Source: Tepidimonas taiwanensis (GTDB taxonomy: Bacteria; Pseudomonadota; Gammaproteobacteria; Burkholderiales; Burkholderiaceae_C). From it: DNA of 64,000 bases. The position numbers and the translations under genes were made by a program. The stretch is from the NCBI RefSeq assembly GCF_020162115.1, contig NZ_CP083911.1, positions 2,170,001 to 2,234,000 on the forward strand, given 5' to 3'. A model generated the notes under the pieces. The model saw nothing but the letters and a program-made list of their open reading frames with translations, was not told the DNA's origin and did no database searches. This document shows, in pieces, positions 7,837 to 15,755 of this stretch; positions within the stretch are counted from its first letter, which is position 1; every line of letters begins with the position of its first letter.

Positions 7837-10086
7837 TCATGCCCGTGTCGCCTGCGGCGGCACCTCCAGCGGCGCGGGCGACAACCCTTGCATGCGCCGC
7901 TCGTGCATCATGCGAAACGCCGCCTCCAGCTCGCGCGCGCGCAAGGCCGCATCGAACAGCGGGGCGGTGTGACGGGCAGCGAGCAGTTGCTCGCGCAAGC
8001 GCTGGCGGCGCGGGGCATCCTGTGCCAGCGCCACCGCCGCTTGCACATACGCCTCTGGCGTGTCGGTGATCAACTCGGGCAAACCCACCGCGTCGAGCAG
8101 GCTCGCCGCCACCCGGGCCGCAAACGCGTGGCCCGCCATCGTGAGCACCGGCACGCCCATCCACAGCGCATCGGCCGCCGTGGTGTGGGCGTTGTACGGC
8201 CACGTGTCCAGGAACAGGTCCGCCAGCACGTGGCGCGCCATGTGCTCGGCGTGCCCGGTTTTGGGCGCGAACACCAGACGCGAGGGCTCGACGCCGGCTT
8301 CGGCCGCATAGGCGCGCAAGTTCTGCTCGACCCCCGCGTGCGTGGCCAGCAGCCACAGCACGGCGTCGGGCACCTGCCGAAGGATCTGCATCCAGCAGGC
8401 AAAAGTTTCCGGCTGGATTTTGGCCGGGTTGTTGAAACAGGCCAGCACCAACGCCGACTCCGGCAACCCCCACTGCGCGCGCGCCGGGAGCGGTTCGGCC
8501 GCCACGCGCTCGCGGTTGTTGGCCTGATACGTCGTGGGCAACCACACCACCCGCTCCGAAAAATGGGGCCACGCTTCGCGCGGTGCCACCCAGCGGTCCG
8601 CCAGCAGGTAGTCGATGGCGTCCATCCCCGTCGTGCCCGGGTAGCCCAGATACGCCGCCTGCACCGGTGCCACGCGGCGGGCCAGCAGCCCGGCGCGCGC
8701 AAAACGCGTGTAGCCCATCAGGTCCACCGCGATATCGATGTCCAGCGCGCGCAGGTGTGCCAACGCCGCGTCGTCGTCCATGTCCGTGATGACCTCGAAG
8801 CGGTCGAACGCCGCGCGGGCGCGCGCGTGCAGCGCGTCCTTTTCGGCGTCACGTGCCGGGCCGAAATACACCCCAATCCACTCGAAGCCCTGCCGGCAGT
8901 GAGCCTCCCACGTGGCGGCCGCCAAGCGGGTGGTCGGATGCTCACGGAAATCCGCCGACAGGTACGCCACCCGGATGCGGTCAGCCACCGGTGCGGGCCA
9001 CGCGTGGCCGCGGCCCCCATCCGCCGCGCAGCCCACTGCCAACGCGTAATCGCGGGCCATGCGGCGCTGCACGGCGGGATCGTCCCACACCTGCAGGGCC
9101 TTGAACGGTGAGGCGCGATAGGGCTTGCCCTCGGCGGCGGCCTGCCGCACCTGATCGCGCAGCGCGGCGTAATCGGTCCAGTCCAGCACCTCGCTCTGCG
9201 CGGCCAGCGCCGCCATCGCCTGTATGGCGTCGCCCTGCGCCGCGCGCTCGCGCAGCGTGGCGGCGTAGCGGGCAGCCGCCTCGTGCTCGCCGACGCGCCC
9301 GGCAACGTCCGCCAATGACTCCAGCAGCTCCGGCAACTTGGGGTCCAGCGCGTACGCGCGCTGCAGCGCCGGGTACGCCAGGTCGTAACGGTGCAGCGCG
9401 GCGGCGCAACGCCCGCGGCAGTATTGCGCCTCGGCATGGTTGTCGTCCTGCACCTGCCACTGGCCCACGGCCAGCGCGCCTTCGCTCGGCTTGTCCAGCG
9501 CCAGCAGCGCCCAGCCCTTGGCCACGTGCCCCGTGGGCCGCTGCGGGGCCAGCGCCACCGCTTGCTCTGCCCACCGCAGCGCCTCATGGGGCTGCCCCGC
9601 CTGTAGCAACGCCTTGGCCAGGTTGGCCATCGCGTCCGCATAATCGGGCGCGGCATCGATGGCGGCACGGTAGCTGGCGATGGCGTCGGCGTAGCGCCCC
9701 AGCCCGTAGAGCGCATTGCCGCGGTTGTTGAGCACCTGCACGTGCCCAGGGGACAGCGCCAGTGCGCGGTCGAACGCGCGCAACGCGTCCGCGTACTGCT
9801 CCACCTTCACCAGCGCGTTGCCCAGGTTGTTGTGCACCGAAAAATCGTTGGGCAGCCGCCGCGCGGCGCGGCGCAACGGCTCCAGCGCGTCGGCGTAACG
9901 GCCCTGCTGCGCCAGCGTGATGCCCAGCATGTGCAACGCCGGGCCGTGCTGCCGGTCCAGCGTCAGCGCGAGTTCGTACATCCGCTGGGCCGCCGTCACA
10001 TCACCCACGCGGTGCGCGGCAAACCCCTGCTGGAAATACCCGTCGGCGGTGGGCACGGAGACGCGAGTGGGCGTGGCCGGTTTCAT
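7837..10086 (-). CDS. TPR-repeat O-GlcNAc-transferase-like (SPINDLY-type) glycosyltransferase
   Basis: About 749 residues. Roughly residues 10-330 are tandem tetratricopeptide repeats (for example a YADALRAFDRALALSPGHVQ unit). The C-terminal 380 or so residues match the GT41 catalytic region: IRVAYLSADFREHPTTRL, DIDIAVDLMGYTRFAR, QAAYLGYPGTTGMDAIDYL, PETFACWMQIL and WPYNAHTTAADALWMGVPVLTM. Bacterial proteins of this build glycosylate proteins such as flagellin or adhesins, or act in glycan synthesis, using nucleotide sugars in the cytoplasm. A TTG 27 bases upstream in the same frame is an alternative start, but the ATG at 10086 is preferred. It follows wzt by 23 bases. Neighbouring surface-protein and rhamnose genes suggest cell-surface glycosylation; the target protein is unknown. 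Confidence 0.88.
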   Translation of the reverse strand: MKPATPTRVSVPTADGYFQQGFAAHRVGDVTAAQRMYELALTLDRQHGPALHMLGITLAQQGRYADALEPLRRAARRLPNDFSVHNNLGNALVKVEQYADALRAFDRALALSPGHVQVLNNRGNALYGLGRYADAIASYRAAIDAAPDYADAMANLAKALLQAGQPHEALRWAEQAVALAPQRPTGHVAKGWALLALDKPSEGALAVGQWQVQDDNHAEAQYCRGRCAAALHRYDLAYPALQRAYALDPKLPELLESLADVAGRVGEHEAAARYAATLRERAAQGDAIQAMAALAAQSEVLDWTDYAALRDQVRQAAAEGKPYRASPFKALQVWDDPAVQRRMARDYALAVGCAADGGRGHAWPAPVADRIRVAYLSADFREHPTTRLAAATWEAHCRQGFEWIGVYFGPARDAEKDALHARARAAFDRFEVITDMDDDAALAHLRALDIDIAVDLMGYTRFARAGLLARRVAPVQAAYLGYPGTTGMDAIDYLLADRWVAPREAWPHFSERVVWLPTTYQANNRERVAAEPLPARAQWGLPESALVLACFNNPAKIQPETFACWMQILRQVPDAVLWLLATHAGVEQNLRAYAAEAGVEPSRLVFAPKTGHAEHMARHVLADLFLDTWPYNAHTTAADALWMGVPVLTMAGHAFAARVAASLLDAVGLPELITDTPEAYVQAAVALAQDAPRRQRLREQLLAARHTAPLFDAALRARELEAAFRMMHERRMQGLSPAPLEVPPQATRA

Positions 10087-10109
10087 GGGTACGTCGTATC
10101 CCTGTGATG

Positions 10110-11474
10110 TCAACGGTCAAAAGCGCTATTGTCGCAAAGCGGCCAGCCGGGCCAGCCGACCGCGGGGTCGGGTGCCCCGTCCGGGGGCACTGCCAGCCAC
10201 CGGTGCGGCAGCCGCACCACGCCCAGCTCCCGCGTGTCGCCCACGACTTGCACGGGAATGTGCACATGATCGAACAGCCGCAGCGCCGGGGGATCCATCG
10301 CGTGCAGCCGCAGCTCGTAGCGCCCGGGCAACAGCGGCAGCGACTCGAACCGCAGGGCAAAGCCGTGATGCTGGGCATCCAGCCGCTGCACGCGCACCCC
10401 CGCCATGTCCGTGACCGTGCCGTAAATCGCGCTGCCATCGGCACGCGCCCAACCGACGGCCACATGGGGATCGCCGCCATCGGGGGCCAGCACCACGCCG
10501 CTGACGGTGAGCGGCTGACCGGTGGCCACCACCACCCCATCCGATGCAGGCGCACCGTTGACCCAGGCGTGCAGCACCCGATACGGGGCCGCCGCCCCGG
10601 CCTGTTGCAGCGCCGCCGCCTCCGCTGGCGGAGCCGTTACCGCGGCGCTGCGGGCCATGCGCTGCTCGTGCCAGGCCAGGTAGTCGCGCGTCACCGCCAA
10701 CGCGTCGCCGTATGCCTGCACACGGCCCTGGTGCAACCACAGCGCGTGGGCGCAGAGTTTTTGCACATGGTACATCCCGTGGGATACGAGCAACAGCGTG
10801 CCACCGTCGGCGAGGTAGCGCTCCATCCACGCCATGCATTTTTTCTGGAACGCCTCGTCCCCCACGGCCAGCACCTCGTCGGTGATGAGCACCTGTGGGC
10901 GCAGCACCGTCATCACCGCAAAGCCCAGCCGCACCACCATCCCGCTGGAGTACGTCTTGAGCGGCAGGTCGATGTGCGCGCCGATGTCGGCAAAAGCCAG
11001 AATCTCGGGCAAGGCGGCGCGCGCCTGCGCGGCGGACAGCCCCTGCAACGCGCACGCCAGCAGCGCGTTGTCACGCCCGGAATACTCGGGGTGGAAACCC
11101 GCGCCCAGCTCCAACAGGGCCGCTACGCGCGCGTGGCGCAGCACCTGCCCGCGCGTGGGACGCGCCACGCCCGCCACCAGCTTGAGCAGCGTCGATTTGC
11201 CCGCGCCGTTGACACCGATGACGCCCAACGACTGCCCGCGGCGCAGCGTCAGGTCCACCCCATCGAGCGCCGTGAATACCGCACCCGCCGGGGGCTGCCG
11301 CCGCCACGCCGACCACAACAGCGCCCAGCGCCGCCAGCCCTGTGCCAGCGGATAGTCCTTGCCGACGCCGCGCAGCTCGACCAGCACGTCACCCGGCGCC
11401 ATCTGCGGCCCACGCGCCAGCGCACCGCCCGGCGACACGGGGGCGGCATCCGTCCCGGTGGCCAAGGCGCTCAC
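10110..11474 (-). CDS. wzt: Polysaccharide ABC exporter ATP-binding subunit (Wzt-like)
   Basis: The 454-residue ATPase of a glycan exporter. Walker A is GVNGAGKST, the ABC signature is represented by KTYSSGMVVRLGFAV (SSGM) and Walker B by QVLITDEVLAVGD, all typical of Wzt/TagH-type polysaccharide exporters. Beyond about residue 250 there is a C-terminal beta-sandwich-like extension of some 200 residues (GVVVATGQPLTVSGVVLAPD and later segments). Extended Wzt proteins use such a domain to recognise the finished chain end, so this predicts substrate-selective export of a capped O-antigen-like glycan. The GTG start at 11474 overlaps the permease stop (GTGA), so the subunits are translationally coupled. 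Confidence 0.93.
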   Translation of the reverse strand: MSALATGTDAAPVSPGGALARGPQMAPGDVLVELRGVGKDYPLAQGWRRWALLWSAWRRQPPAGAVFTALDGVDLTLRRGQSLGVIGVNGAGKSTLLKLVAGVARPTRGQVLRHARVAALLELGAGFHPEYSGRDNALLACALQGLSAAQARAALPEILAFADIGAHIDLPLKTYSSGMVVRLGFAVMTVLRPQVLITDEVLAVGDEAFQKKCMAWMERYLADGGTLLLVSHGMYHVQKLCAHALWLHQGRVQAYGDALAVTRDYLAWHEQRMARSAAVTAPPAEAAALQQAGAAAPYRVLHAWVNGAPASDGVVVATGQPLTVSGVVLAPDGGDPHVAVGWARADGSAIYGTVTDMAGVRVQRLDAQHHGFALRFESLPLLPGRYELRLHAMDPPALRLFDHVHIPVQVVGDTRELGVVRLPHRWLAVPPDGAPDPAVGWPGWPLCDNSAFDR

Positions 11475-12301
11475 AGCGCGTCCTCGAAATCCGCCGACAG
11501 GCGGTCAAACCCCCACCACCCCAGCGCCGCCCACCCCGCGCACAGCGCCAGCGCCAGCGCCGCCTGGGACGCGGACCAACCGGGCCCCAAGCCCAACGCC
11601 GCAGCGCGCAGCGGCTCCAGCAGCCCCGTCAGCGGGTTGGCCGCCACGACGGGCTGCAGCGCGGCGGGCACCAACGCCAGCGGGTAGAGCACCGGGCTCG
11701 CGTACATCAGCAGCGGCAGCACCTGTGGCAGCAGCGGCTCGATATCGCGCACGTACACCTGCGCGGCGGCCAGCCAGAACGCCGCACCCAGCGCCACCAG
11801 CAGCAGCGCCAGCCACACCAGCGGCCACTGCCACAGCAAGCCCCAGCCGGAAAACCGCGCCCCCAGCGCCCACAAGACCGCCAGCACCACCGCGTGGCCC
11901 ACGGCGTGCAGGGCAAACGCCGCGCCCACCGCGGCCACCACCAGCCATGCGCTGCTGAAGGCCACCTTTTGCACCAACGCTGCCTGTTGCACGACGGCCC
12001 CCGCCCCTCGCACCAGCGCATCCTGCAGGGCCAACCACGGCCACAGCGTCAGCGCCAGCCACACCACATACGGCTGGCCCGGTGCGGCCTGCGGCAGCCG
12101 CACCTGAAACACCCACTGGAACACCAGCGCATACACCGCCAATTGCGCCAGCGGCTGCAATACCGCCCACGCCAGCCCCAGGGCGCTGCCAGCGTAGCGG
12201 TCGCGCCACTGCCGCCACAGCAACGCGCGCAATACATGCCGCTGCGCCCACGCGCGGCGCAGCGGCTGCCACGGGGAACCGGACGGGTGCGGGGCCGTCA
12301 C
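11471..12301 (-). CDS. wzm: Polysaccharide ABC exporter permease (Wzm-like)
   Basis: A 276-residue ABC-2-type permease partner of the adjacent Wzt. It begins with a short cytoplasmic tail and LLWRQWRDRYAGSALGLAWAVLQPLAQLAVYALVF, the characteristic N-terminal amphipathic and first membrane segment of Wzm/KpsM proteins; about six hydrophobic helices follow, with PLLMYASPVLYPLALVPA near the end. The open frame extends much further upstream, but that part is antisense-like noise over the isomerase gene. The GTG at 12301 overlaps the isomerase stop (GTGA), a coupling pattern repeated in this operon, which fixes the start. It moves lipid-linked glycan across the inner membrane. Confidence 0.92.
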   Translation of the reverse strand: MTAPHPSGSPWQPLRRAWAQRHVLRALLWRQWRDRYAGSALGLAWAVLQPLAQLAVYALVFQWVFQVRLPQAAPGQPYVVWLALTLWPWLALQDALVRGAGAVVQQAALVQKVAFSSAWLVVAAVGAAFALHAVGHAVVLAVLWALGARFSGWGLLWQWPLVWLALLLVALGAAFWLAAAQVYVRDIEPLLPQVLPLLMYASPVLYPLALVPAALQPVVAANPLTGLLEPLRAAALGLGPGWSASQAALALALCAGWAALGWWGFDRLSADFEDAL

Positions 12302-13218
12302 TGCGCGGGCGCGGGTTCCACCAGGTTGGCGATGGCCGCGTCGTCGGCCGTCACCTCCTTGAGGATGCCGTCGCGCAGCTCGGTGCGGGCCTGGTTGCGC
12401 AAGGCGCGCTCCACCTCCTGCACCAGCGTGTCGCGCACCTCGTCGAACGGCAACCTGCCCGCGGGGCGGCGCTCCACCAGTTGTAGCACGTGCACGCCAA
12501 AATCGGTGCGCACCGGGCCGGCGAGATCGCCGGGCTGCTGCAGCGCGAAGGCGGCCTCCTCGAACGGGGCCACCATGCGGCCGCGGCCGAAAAAGCCCAA
12601 ATCCCCGCCGCGGGCGGCGCTGCCGGGGTCCTTGGAGTGTTCGCGCGCGGCGGCCTCGAAGCTCAGCGCCCCGCTGCGCAGCTGCGCCAGCAGCGCCTGC
12701 GCCCGGGCCTCGGCGTCGTCGCCGGTGAGCAGGATGTGGCGCACGCGCACCTGCTCCGGCACGGCGAAGCGCTCCGGCTGCGCCTGATAGCGCAGGCGCG
12801 CCATGTCCTCCACCGCCTTGGGGTCGGCCACCGCGCGGGCGTCCACGCGCGCCAGCAGTGCGTCCGACAGCACACGTTCGCGGGCGATCTGCAGCTGGCG
12901 CTGCACCAGCGGATCGTTGGCCAGCCCCTCGGACAGCGCGCGCTCGGCCAGCACGCGGCGCACCAGCAGCGCGTCGGCCTGCTGGCGGATGGCGCCGGGG
13001 TTGGTGCGCACCAGCGACTGTTGCGCGGCGGGCAGGCGCGCCCAGTCCGCGAGCAAATCGTCGACCTCCAAGCGGGCCTGCGGGTGCTGCAGCAAGGTTT
13101 GCGCCATCGCCGGGGTGGCACACAGCGCCAGCGCGCACAGCCCGCGCGCCAACCGGCCCGGGCGGAACGACGCCGAAGCGGGGAGAAAGGAGGTAGCAAA
13201 AACCAAGCGGGTCATCAT
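12298..13218 (-). CDS. Periplasmic parvulin-type peptidyl-prolyl isomerase
   Basis: A PpiC/SurA-like isomerase of about 306 residues. The N-terminus has an Arg-rich stretch, a hydrophobic core (GLCALALCA) and an AMA cleavage site before QTLLQ, so it should be periplasmic. Residues 40-140 form a SurA-N-like helical region. The parvulin domain follows: VRVRHILLTGDDAEAR, SFEAAAREHSKDPGSAARGGDLGFFGRGRMVAPFEEAAF and VRTDFGVHVLQLVERR. The isomerase presumably helps fold exported or outer-membrane proteins. Its place just before wzm resembles EpsD-type isomerases in exopolysaccharide loci, but I cannot assign it to that subfamily. Starts at 13218, 13215 or 13245 are possible; none has a well-spaced ribosome site. 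Confidence 0.85.
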   Translation of the reverse strand: MMTRLVFATSFLPASASFRPGRLARGLCALALCATPAMAQTLLQHPQARLEVDDLLADWARLPAAQQSLVRTNPGAIRQQADALLVRRVLAERALSEGLANDPLVQRQLQIARERVLSDALLARVDARAVADPKAVEDMARLRYQAQPERFAVPEQVRVRHILLTGDDAEARAQALLAQLRSGALSFEAAAREHSKDPGSAARGGDLGFFGRGRMVAPFEEAAFALQQPGDLAGPVRTDFGVHVLQLVERRPAGRLPFDEVRDTLVQEVERALRNQARTELRDGILKEVTADDAAIANLVEPAPAQ

Positions 13219-13453
13219 GATCAACGCGAAAGACGAGCGGTCCATCCCTTATGCGATGGGGGCCTTGCAGGTGAGTGACGCGCTGGGGCGCGGCCGGCGC
13301 CGTACGCGGGTATCACCCACGGCATCCAGCGTGCTCGCAAGCGGGCGCTCGCTGGTGAGCGCGACAGGAAACAGGAGCGCATGCGAACAAAGGCGTAAGG
13401 ATAACAAAAACGAAATGGCGGGACTCCCCGCCGCGCGATGCGCGACCAAAAGC

Positions 13454-13478
13454 AAAAATGGGGGCACGAGGCCCCCAT
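13454..13478 (-). terminator. Rho-independent terminator after the surface-protein gene
   Basis: On the minus strand an 8-bp perfect stem (ATGGGGGC/GCCCCCAT, positions 58-65 and 71-78 of this hundred-block) closes a five-base loop and is followed by a run of T residues. It lies 53 bases beyond the stop of the surface-protein gene. A 22-bp perfect palindrome (13495-13516) sits between the stop and this terminator. The gene is therefore probably a separate transcript from the isomerase-exporter operon to its left. Confidence 0.85.
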
Positions 13479-13494
13479 CCATTCGCGAATCAAC

Positions 13495-13516
13495 CGGTGG
13501 CGGCGCGCCGCCACCG
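13495..13516. repeat. 22-bp perfect palindrome downstream of the surface-protein gene
   Basis: A GC-only-core palindrome (arms CGGTGGCGGCG) with no spacer, centred between 13505 and 13506, lies 15 bases after the stop at 13531. Just left of it is a second, 10-bp palindrome (ATTCGCGAAT, 13481-13490), then the terminator. It may be an mRNA 3'-end stabilising hairpin or a protein-binding site; no family is recognised. Confidence 0.6.
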
Positions 13517-13530
13517 TCACGTCACATCGA

Positions 13531-15051
13531 TCAGTTATTGTACTTGTGCGGCCACGTGAAGCCGTAGTTGACCGCGCCGTTGGCGGCACGCAGGTGCGCG
13601 TTGCCGATGATCGGCAGGCCCGTCACAACATTCGGAGCAGTGCCGACTTGGTCCACCGGATCCAGCGTCGTGTTGAAGCGGATCCAACCGTCGGCGAACG
13701 GCAGCTCGATGTTGTTGCGGGCCAGCGTCGCGCTCAGCGCCGACGGCTGGGTGTTGTCGCCCGCGTTGATCGAGGTCACCGCCACTTCGCCGCAGATGTT
13801 GAACTGCGTCGGGGTGCCCGGGGAGATCACGGCACCGCTCGGCGTCAGCGTCTGCTCTTCACGGTCGAACGCGGCAAACGCCAACAACTGGCTATCCGTC
13901 GGGCGACGCACGCACAGCACGCGGTTGATGAGCGCGGTGTTGTTGCTCGTGTACACCTCACCCGTCGACACGACAGCACCGACGCTGTTGACGCGCACGA
14001 CCCCAGCGGTGGCGCCGTAGGTCACGGCCGCGTAGTAGCGACGCAGCGGCTGGCTAAACACCAAGTCGGTCTGGGCGGCAATGGCATCGCTGGTCACGAA
14101 CTCGTTGATGACCGACGAGCGGGCAATAGTGCTAGCGAGTGTGTTGCGATACACACCGGCCGCGGTGACGCTATTGATGTAAGGCGTCGACAGATCCGGG
14201 AAGTCGTAATACGCCGCCTGGACGTCACCGTTGATGAACAGCGGGTCAGAGCTGTACAGGCCCGCGGTGGTCGTCGAGACGCCAGAGCCCGACTGCGGGA
14301 AATAAACGATGTTGGCGGTGGTGGCAGCAGCAGGAGTACCACCACGCGCCTCGAACGCCGTGGCGGAACCGGACCACGCCGCCGTGGTGGCCTGGTTGAT
14401 GATGATCCAGTCGGCCGTCAGACCGGTGCTCGGGAAACTCAGGCCCAACGCCGTGTATGAAGCCGTCGCAGACGCCTGACCCAGGTTATCGTCGTCCAGC
14501 GCCGTCACCGCAGCGGCGTTGCAGTTGCCGGGCTTGCCGTTGCTGCCGTGCTTGATGGCCGTAAAAAGGGCTGAGGTGGAATTAATATCGGCCATGTTGA
14601 TGATTTCGACATAGCCTTCGCGGGTTTGCTCTTCCAGCGAACGGGTGCTGTTGGGGTCCAGACGACCGGTGAGGAAGGACCCGTTGACCGAGGCCGGACG
14701 CGTGCAGGAGTTATCCGAGGTGGTCAACTGCGTGCGACCATCGGCACCCTGCGTCAGCGCAGCGGTCCACACATCGCCCGGCGACAGCAGCACCTGGAAG
14801 TCGTACAGGTCGTCGGAGTTGGCGGCACCGCGGAAGCGCACCTTCACGGCCTTGCCGTTGGTGCGGTCGGTGTTGACGATATTGATGAGGGTGGCGTTGT
14901 TGCCCTGCGTGGTGAAGTAGGGGATGACCAGCTTGTGGCCGATGCCGTTGGGGTTGACCGCGATGGTGCTCGCGCTACCTTGAACGATACCAGCTTGAGC
15001 CGCACCAGCCATCAACGCGGCGACGCCGAGTGCGATGGAAGACTTTTTCAT
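13531..15051 (-). CDS. Putative surface (S-layer-like) protein, abundant exported protein
   Basis: A 506-residue exported protein. Residues 1-20 are a clear Sec signal peptide (MKKSSIALGVAALMAGAAQA, cut before G21). The mature part is rich in Thr, Ser, Ala and Asn, contains very few Cys, and has no membrane segment, which is the composition of S-layer or other surface proteins. The early segment VNPNGIGHKLVIPYFTTQGNNATLINIVNTD followed by GKAVKVRFRGAANSDDLYDFQVLLSPGDVW recalls a betaproteobacterial family usually called hypothetical or cell-surface protein; its role is not established, so the S-layer label is an inference. A strong GGAGG lies four bases before the ATG, and a terminator follows, pointing to strong monocistronic expression. 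It sits directly downstream of the type II secretion operon, making it a candidate substrate. Confidence 0.7.
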   Translation of the reverse strand: MKKSSIALGVAALMAGAAQAGIVQGSASTIAVNPNGIGHKLVIPYFTTQGNNATLINIVNTDRTNGKAVKVRFRGAANSDDLYDFQVLLSPGDVWTAALTQGADGRTQLTTSDNSCTRPASVNGSFLTGRLDPNSTRSLEEQTREGYVEIINMADINSTSALFTAIKHGSNGKPGNCNAAAVTALDDDNLGQASATASYTALGLSFPSTGLTADWIIINQATTAAWSGSATAFEARGGTPAAATTANIVYFPQSGSGVSTTTAGLYSSDPLFINGDVQAAYYDFPDLSTPYINSVTAAGVYRNTLASTIARSSVINEFVTSDAIAAQTDLVFSQPLRRYYAAVTYGATAGVVRVNSVGAVVSTGEVYTSNNTALINRVLCVRRPTDSQLLAFAAFDREEQTLTPSGAVISPGTPTQFNICGEVAVTSINAGDNTQPSALSATLARNNIELPFADGWIRFNTTLDPVDQVGTAPNVVTGLPIIGNAHLRAANGAVNYGFTWPHKYNN

Positions 15052-15215
15052 GGAACCTCCAGAGTTGTGGTTGACTCGCGAATGTGAAGAACAACTCGCG
15101 CCACTTACTGTAGCACAAGCCGGGGGGCACACCACGGGACGAATCGCCATTCGTTGACAGTGTTGCAGCGATGCGACATAGGGGTCTACCCTAGGATGCC
15201 ATCCGTGGACCGCCA
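15052..15215 (-). promoter_or_regulatory. Probable promoter and leader of the surface-protein gene
   Basis: This 164-base gap contains a GGAGG ribosome site next to the ATG at 15051 and, on the minus strand near 15106-15120, a TTGTGCTACAGT stretch that looks like an extended -10 element. No good -35 match is seen. The strong ribosome site and own terminator support a separate transcription unit. On the plus strand there is a TTGACA at about 15154 with no gene behind it. Confidence 0.35.
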
Positions 15216-15755
15216 TCAGAGTTCTTCCAACACCCACCACTGGCCATCGCTGAGCACCCAGGTTTCCTGCACGAAGCCGGTGATGGGGGCGCGTAGGCTG
15301 GCGGGCAGGGGCAGGCGCGGCTCGCTGGTGACTTCCAGCCGCACGGCGCAGCGCACGGGCGGGTGCAGCCCGTCCTGCAGGGGGCACTGCACGTCGTGCA
15401 CGCGTGCGCTTTTCCACTGCACGGGCGCGGCGGCACGGCGGGTGGCGTAGACCTCCGGTGTGACCAGGCGCCGGTAGCTGGGGGCGGCCAGGGCGTAGGC
15501 GGCCGCGGCGTCGCCGCGGACGATGGCGTCGGCGCGCTGTTGCGCGCGGGTGCGCACGACGGCTTCGGCCGCGGCGACGGGGTCGGCCGGGACGGTAGCG
15601 CAGCCGGCCACGGTGGCGGCGAGCACTGCGGCGACCGTGGCCGCGGTGGCGAGGCGGCGCTTGGCCCGCGCAGGGGGCGCGACTGCGCTGTCGGCCCGGG
15701 CGGTGGCGACAATGGGTACGAGGGGGTGCGGGGTGGGCATGGTTCGTGGCTTCAT
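15216..15755 (-). CDS. Lipoprotein of the type II secretion operon, possible pilotin
   Basis: A 179-residue protein of unknown function. After a hydrophobic stretch (ATAATVAAVLAATVAGC) there is a lipobox-like LAATVAGC with the Cys near residue 51, unusually far from the start, so either the true start is internal or the leader is long. The rest is a small soluble domain that suggests a NTF2/SnoaL-like or DUF-type fold (AEAVVRTRAQQRADAIVRGD, then VQETWVLSDGQWWVLEEL), though this is only a visual impression. Its ATG overlaps the gspD stop (ATGA), so it is coupled to the secretin. Small lipoproteins beside secretins often act as pilotins guiding the ring to the outer membrane; that role is inferred from position only. 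Confidence 0.65.
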   Translation of the reverse strand: MKPRTMPTPHPLVPIVATARADSAVAPPARAKRRLATAATVAAVLAATVAGCATVPADPVAAAEAVVRTRAQQRADAIVRGDAAAAYALAAPSYRRLVTPEVYATRRAAAPVQWKSARVHDVQCPLQDGLHPPVRCAVRLEVTSEPRLPLPASLRAPITGFVQETWVLSDGQWWVLEEL

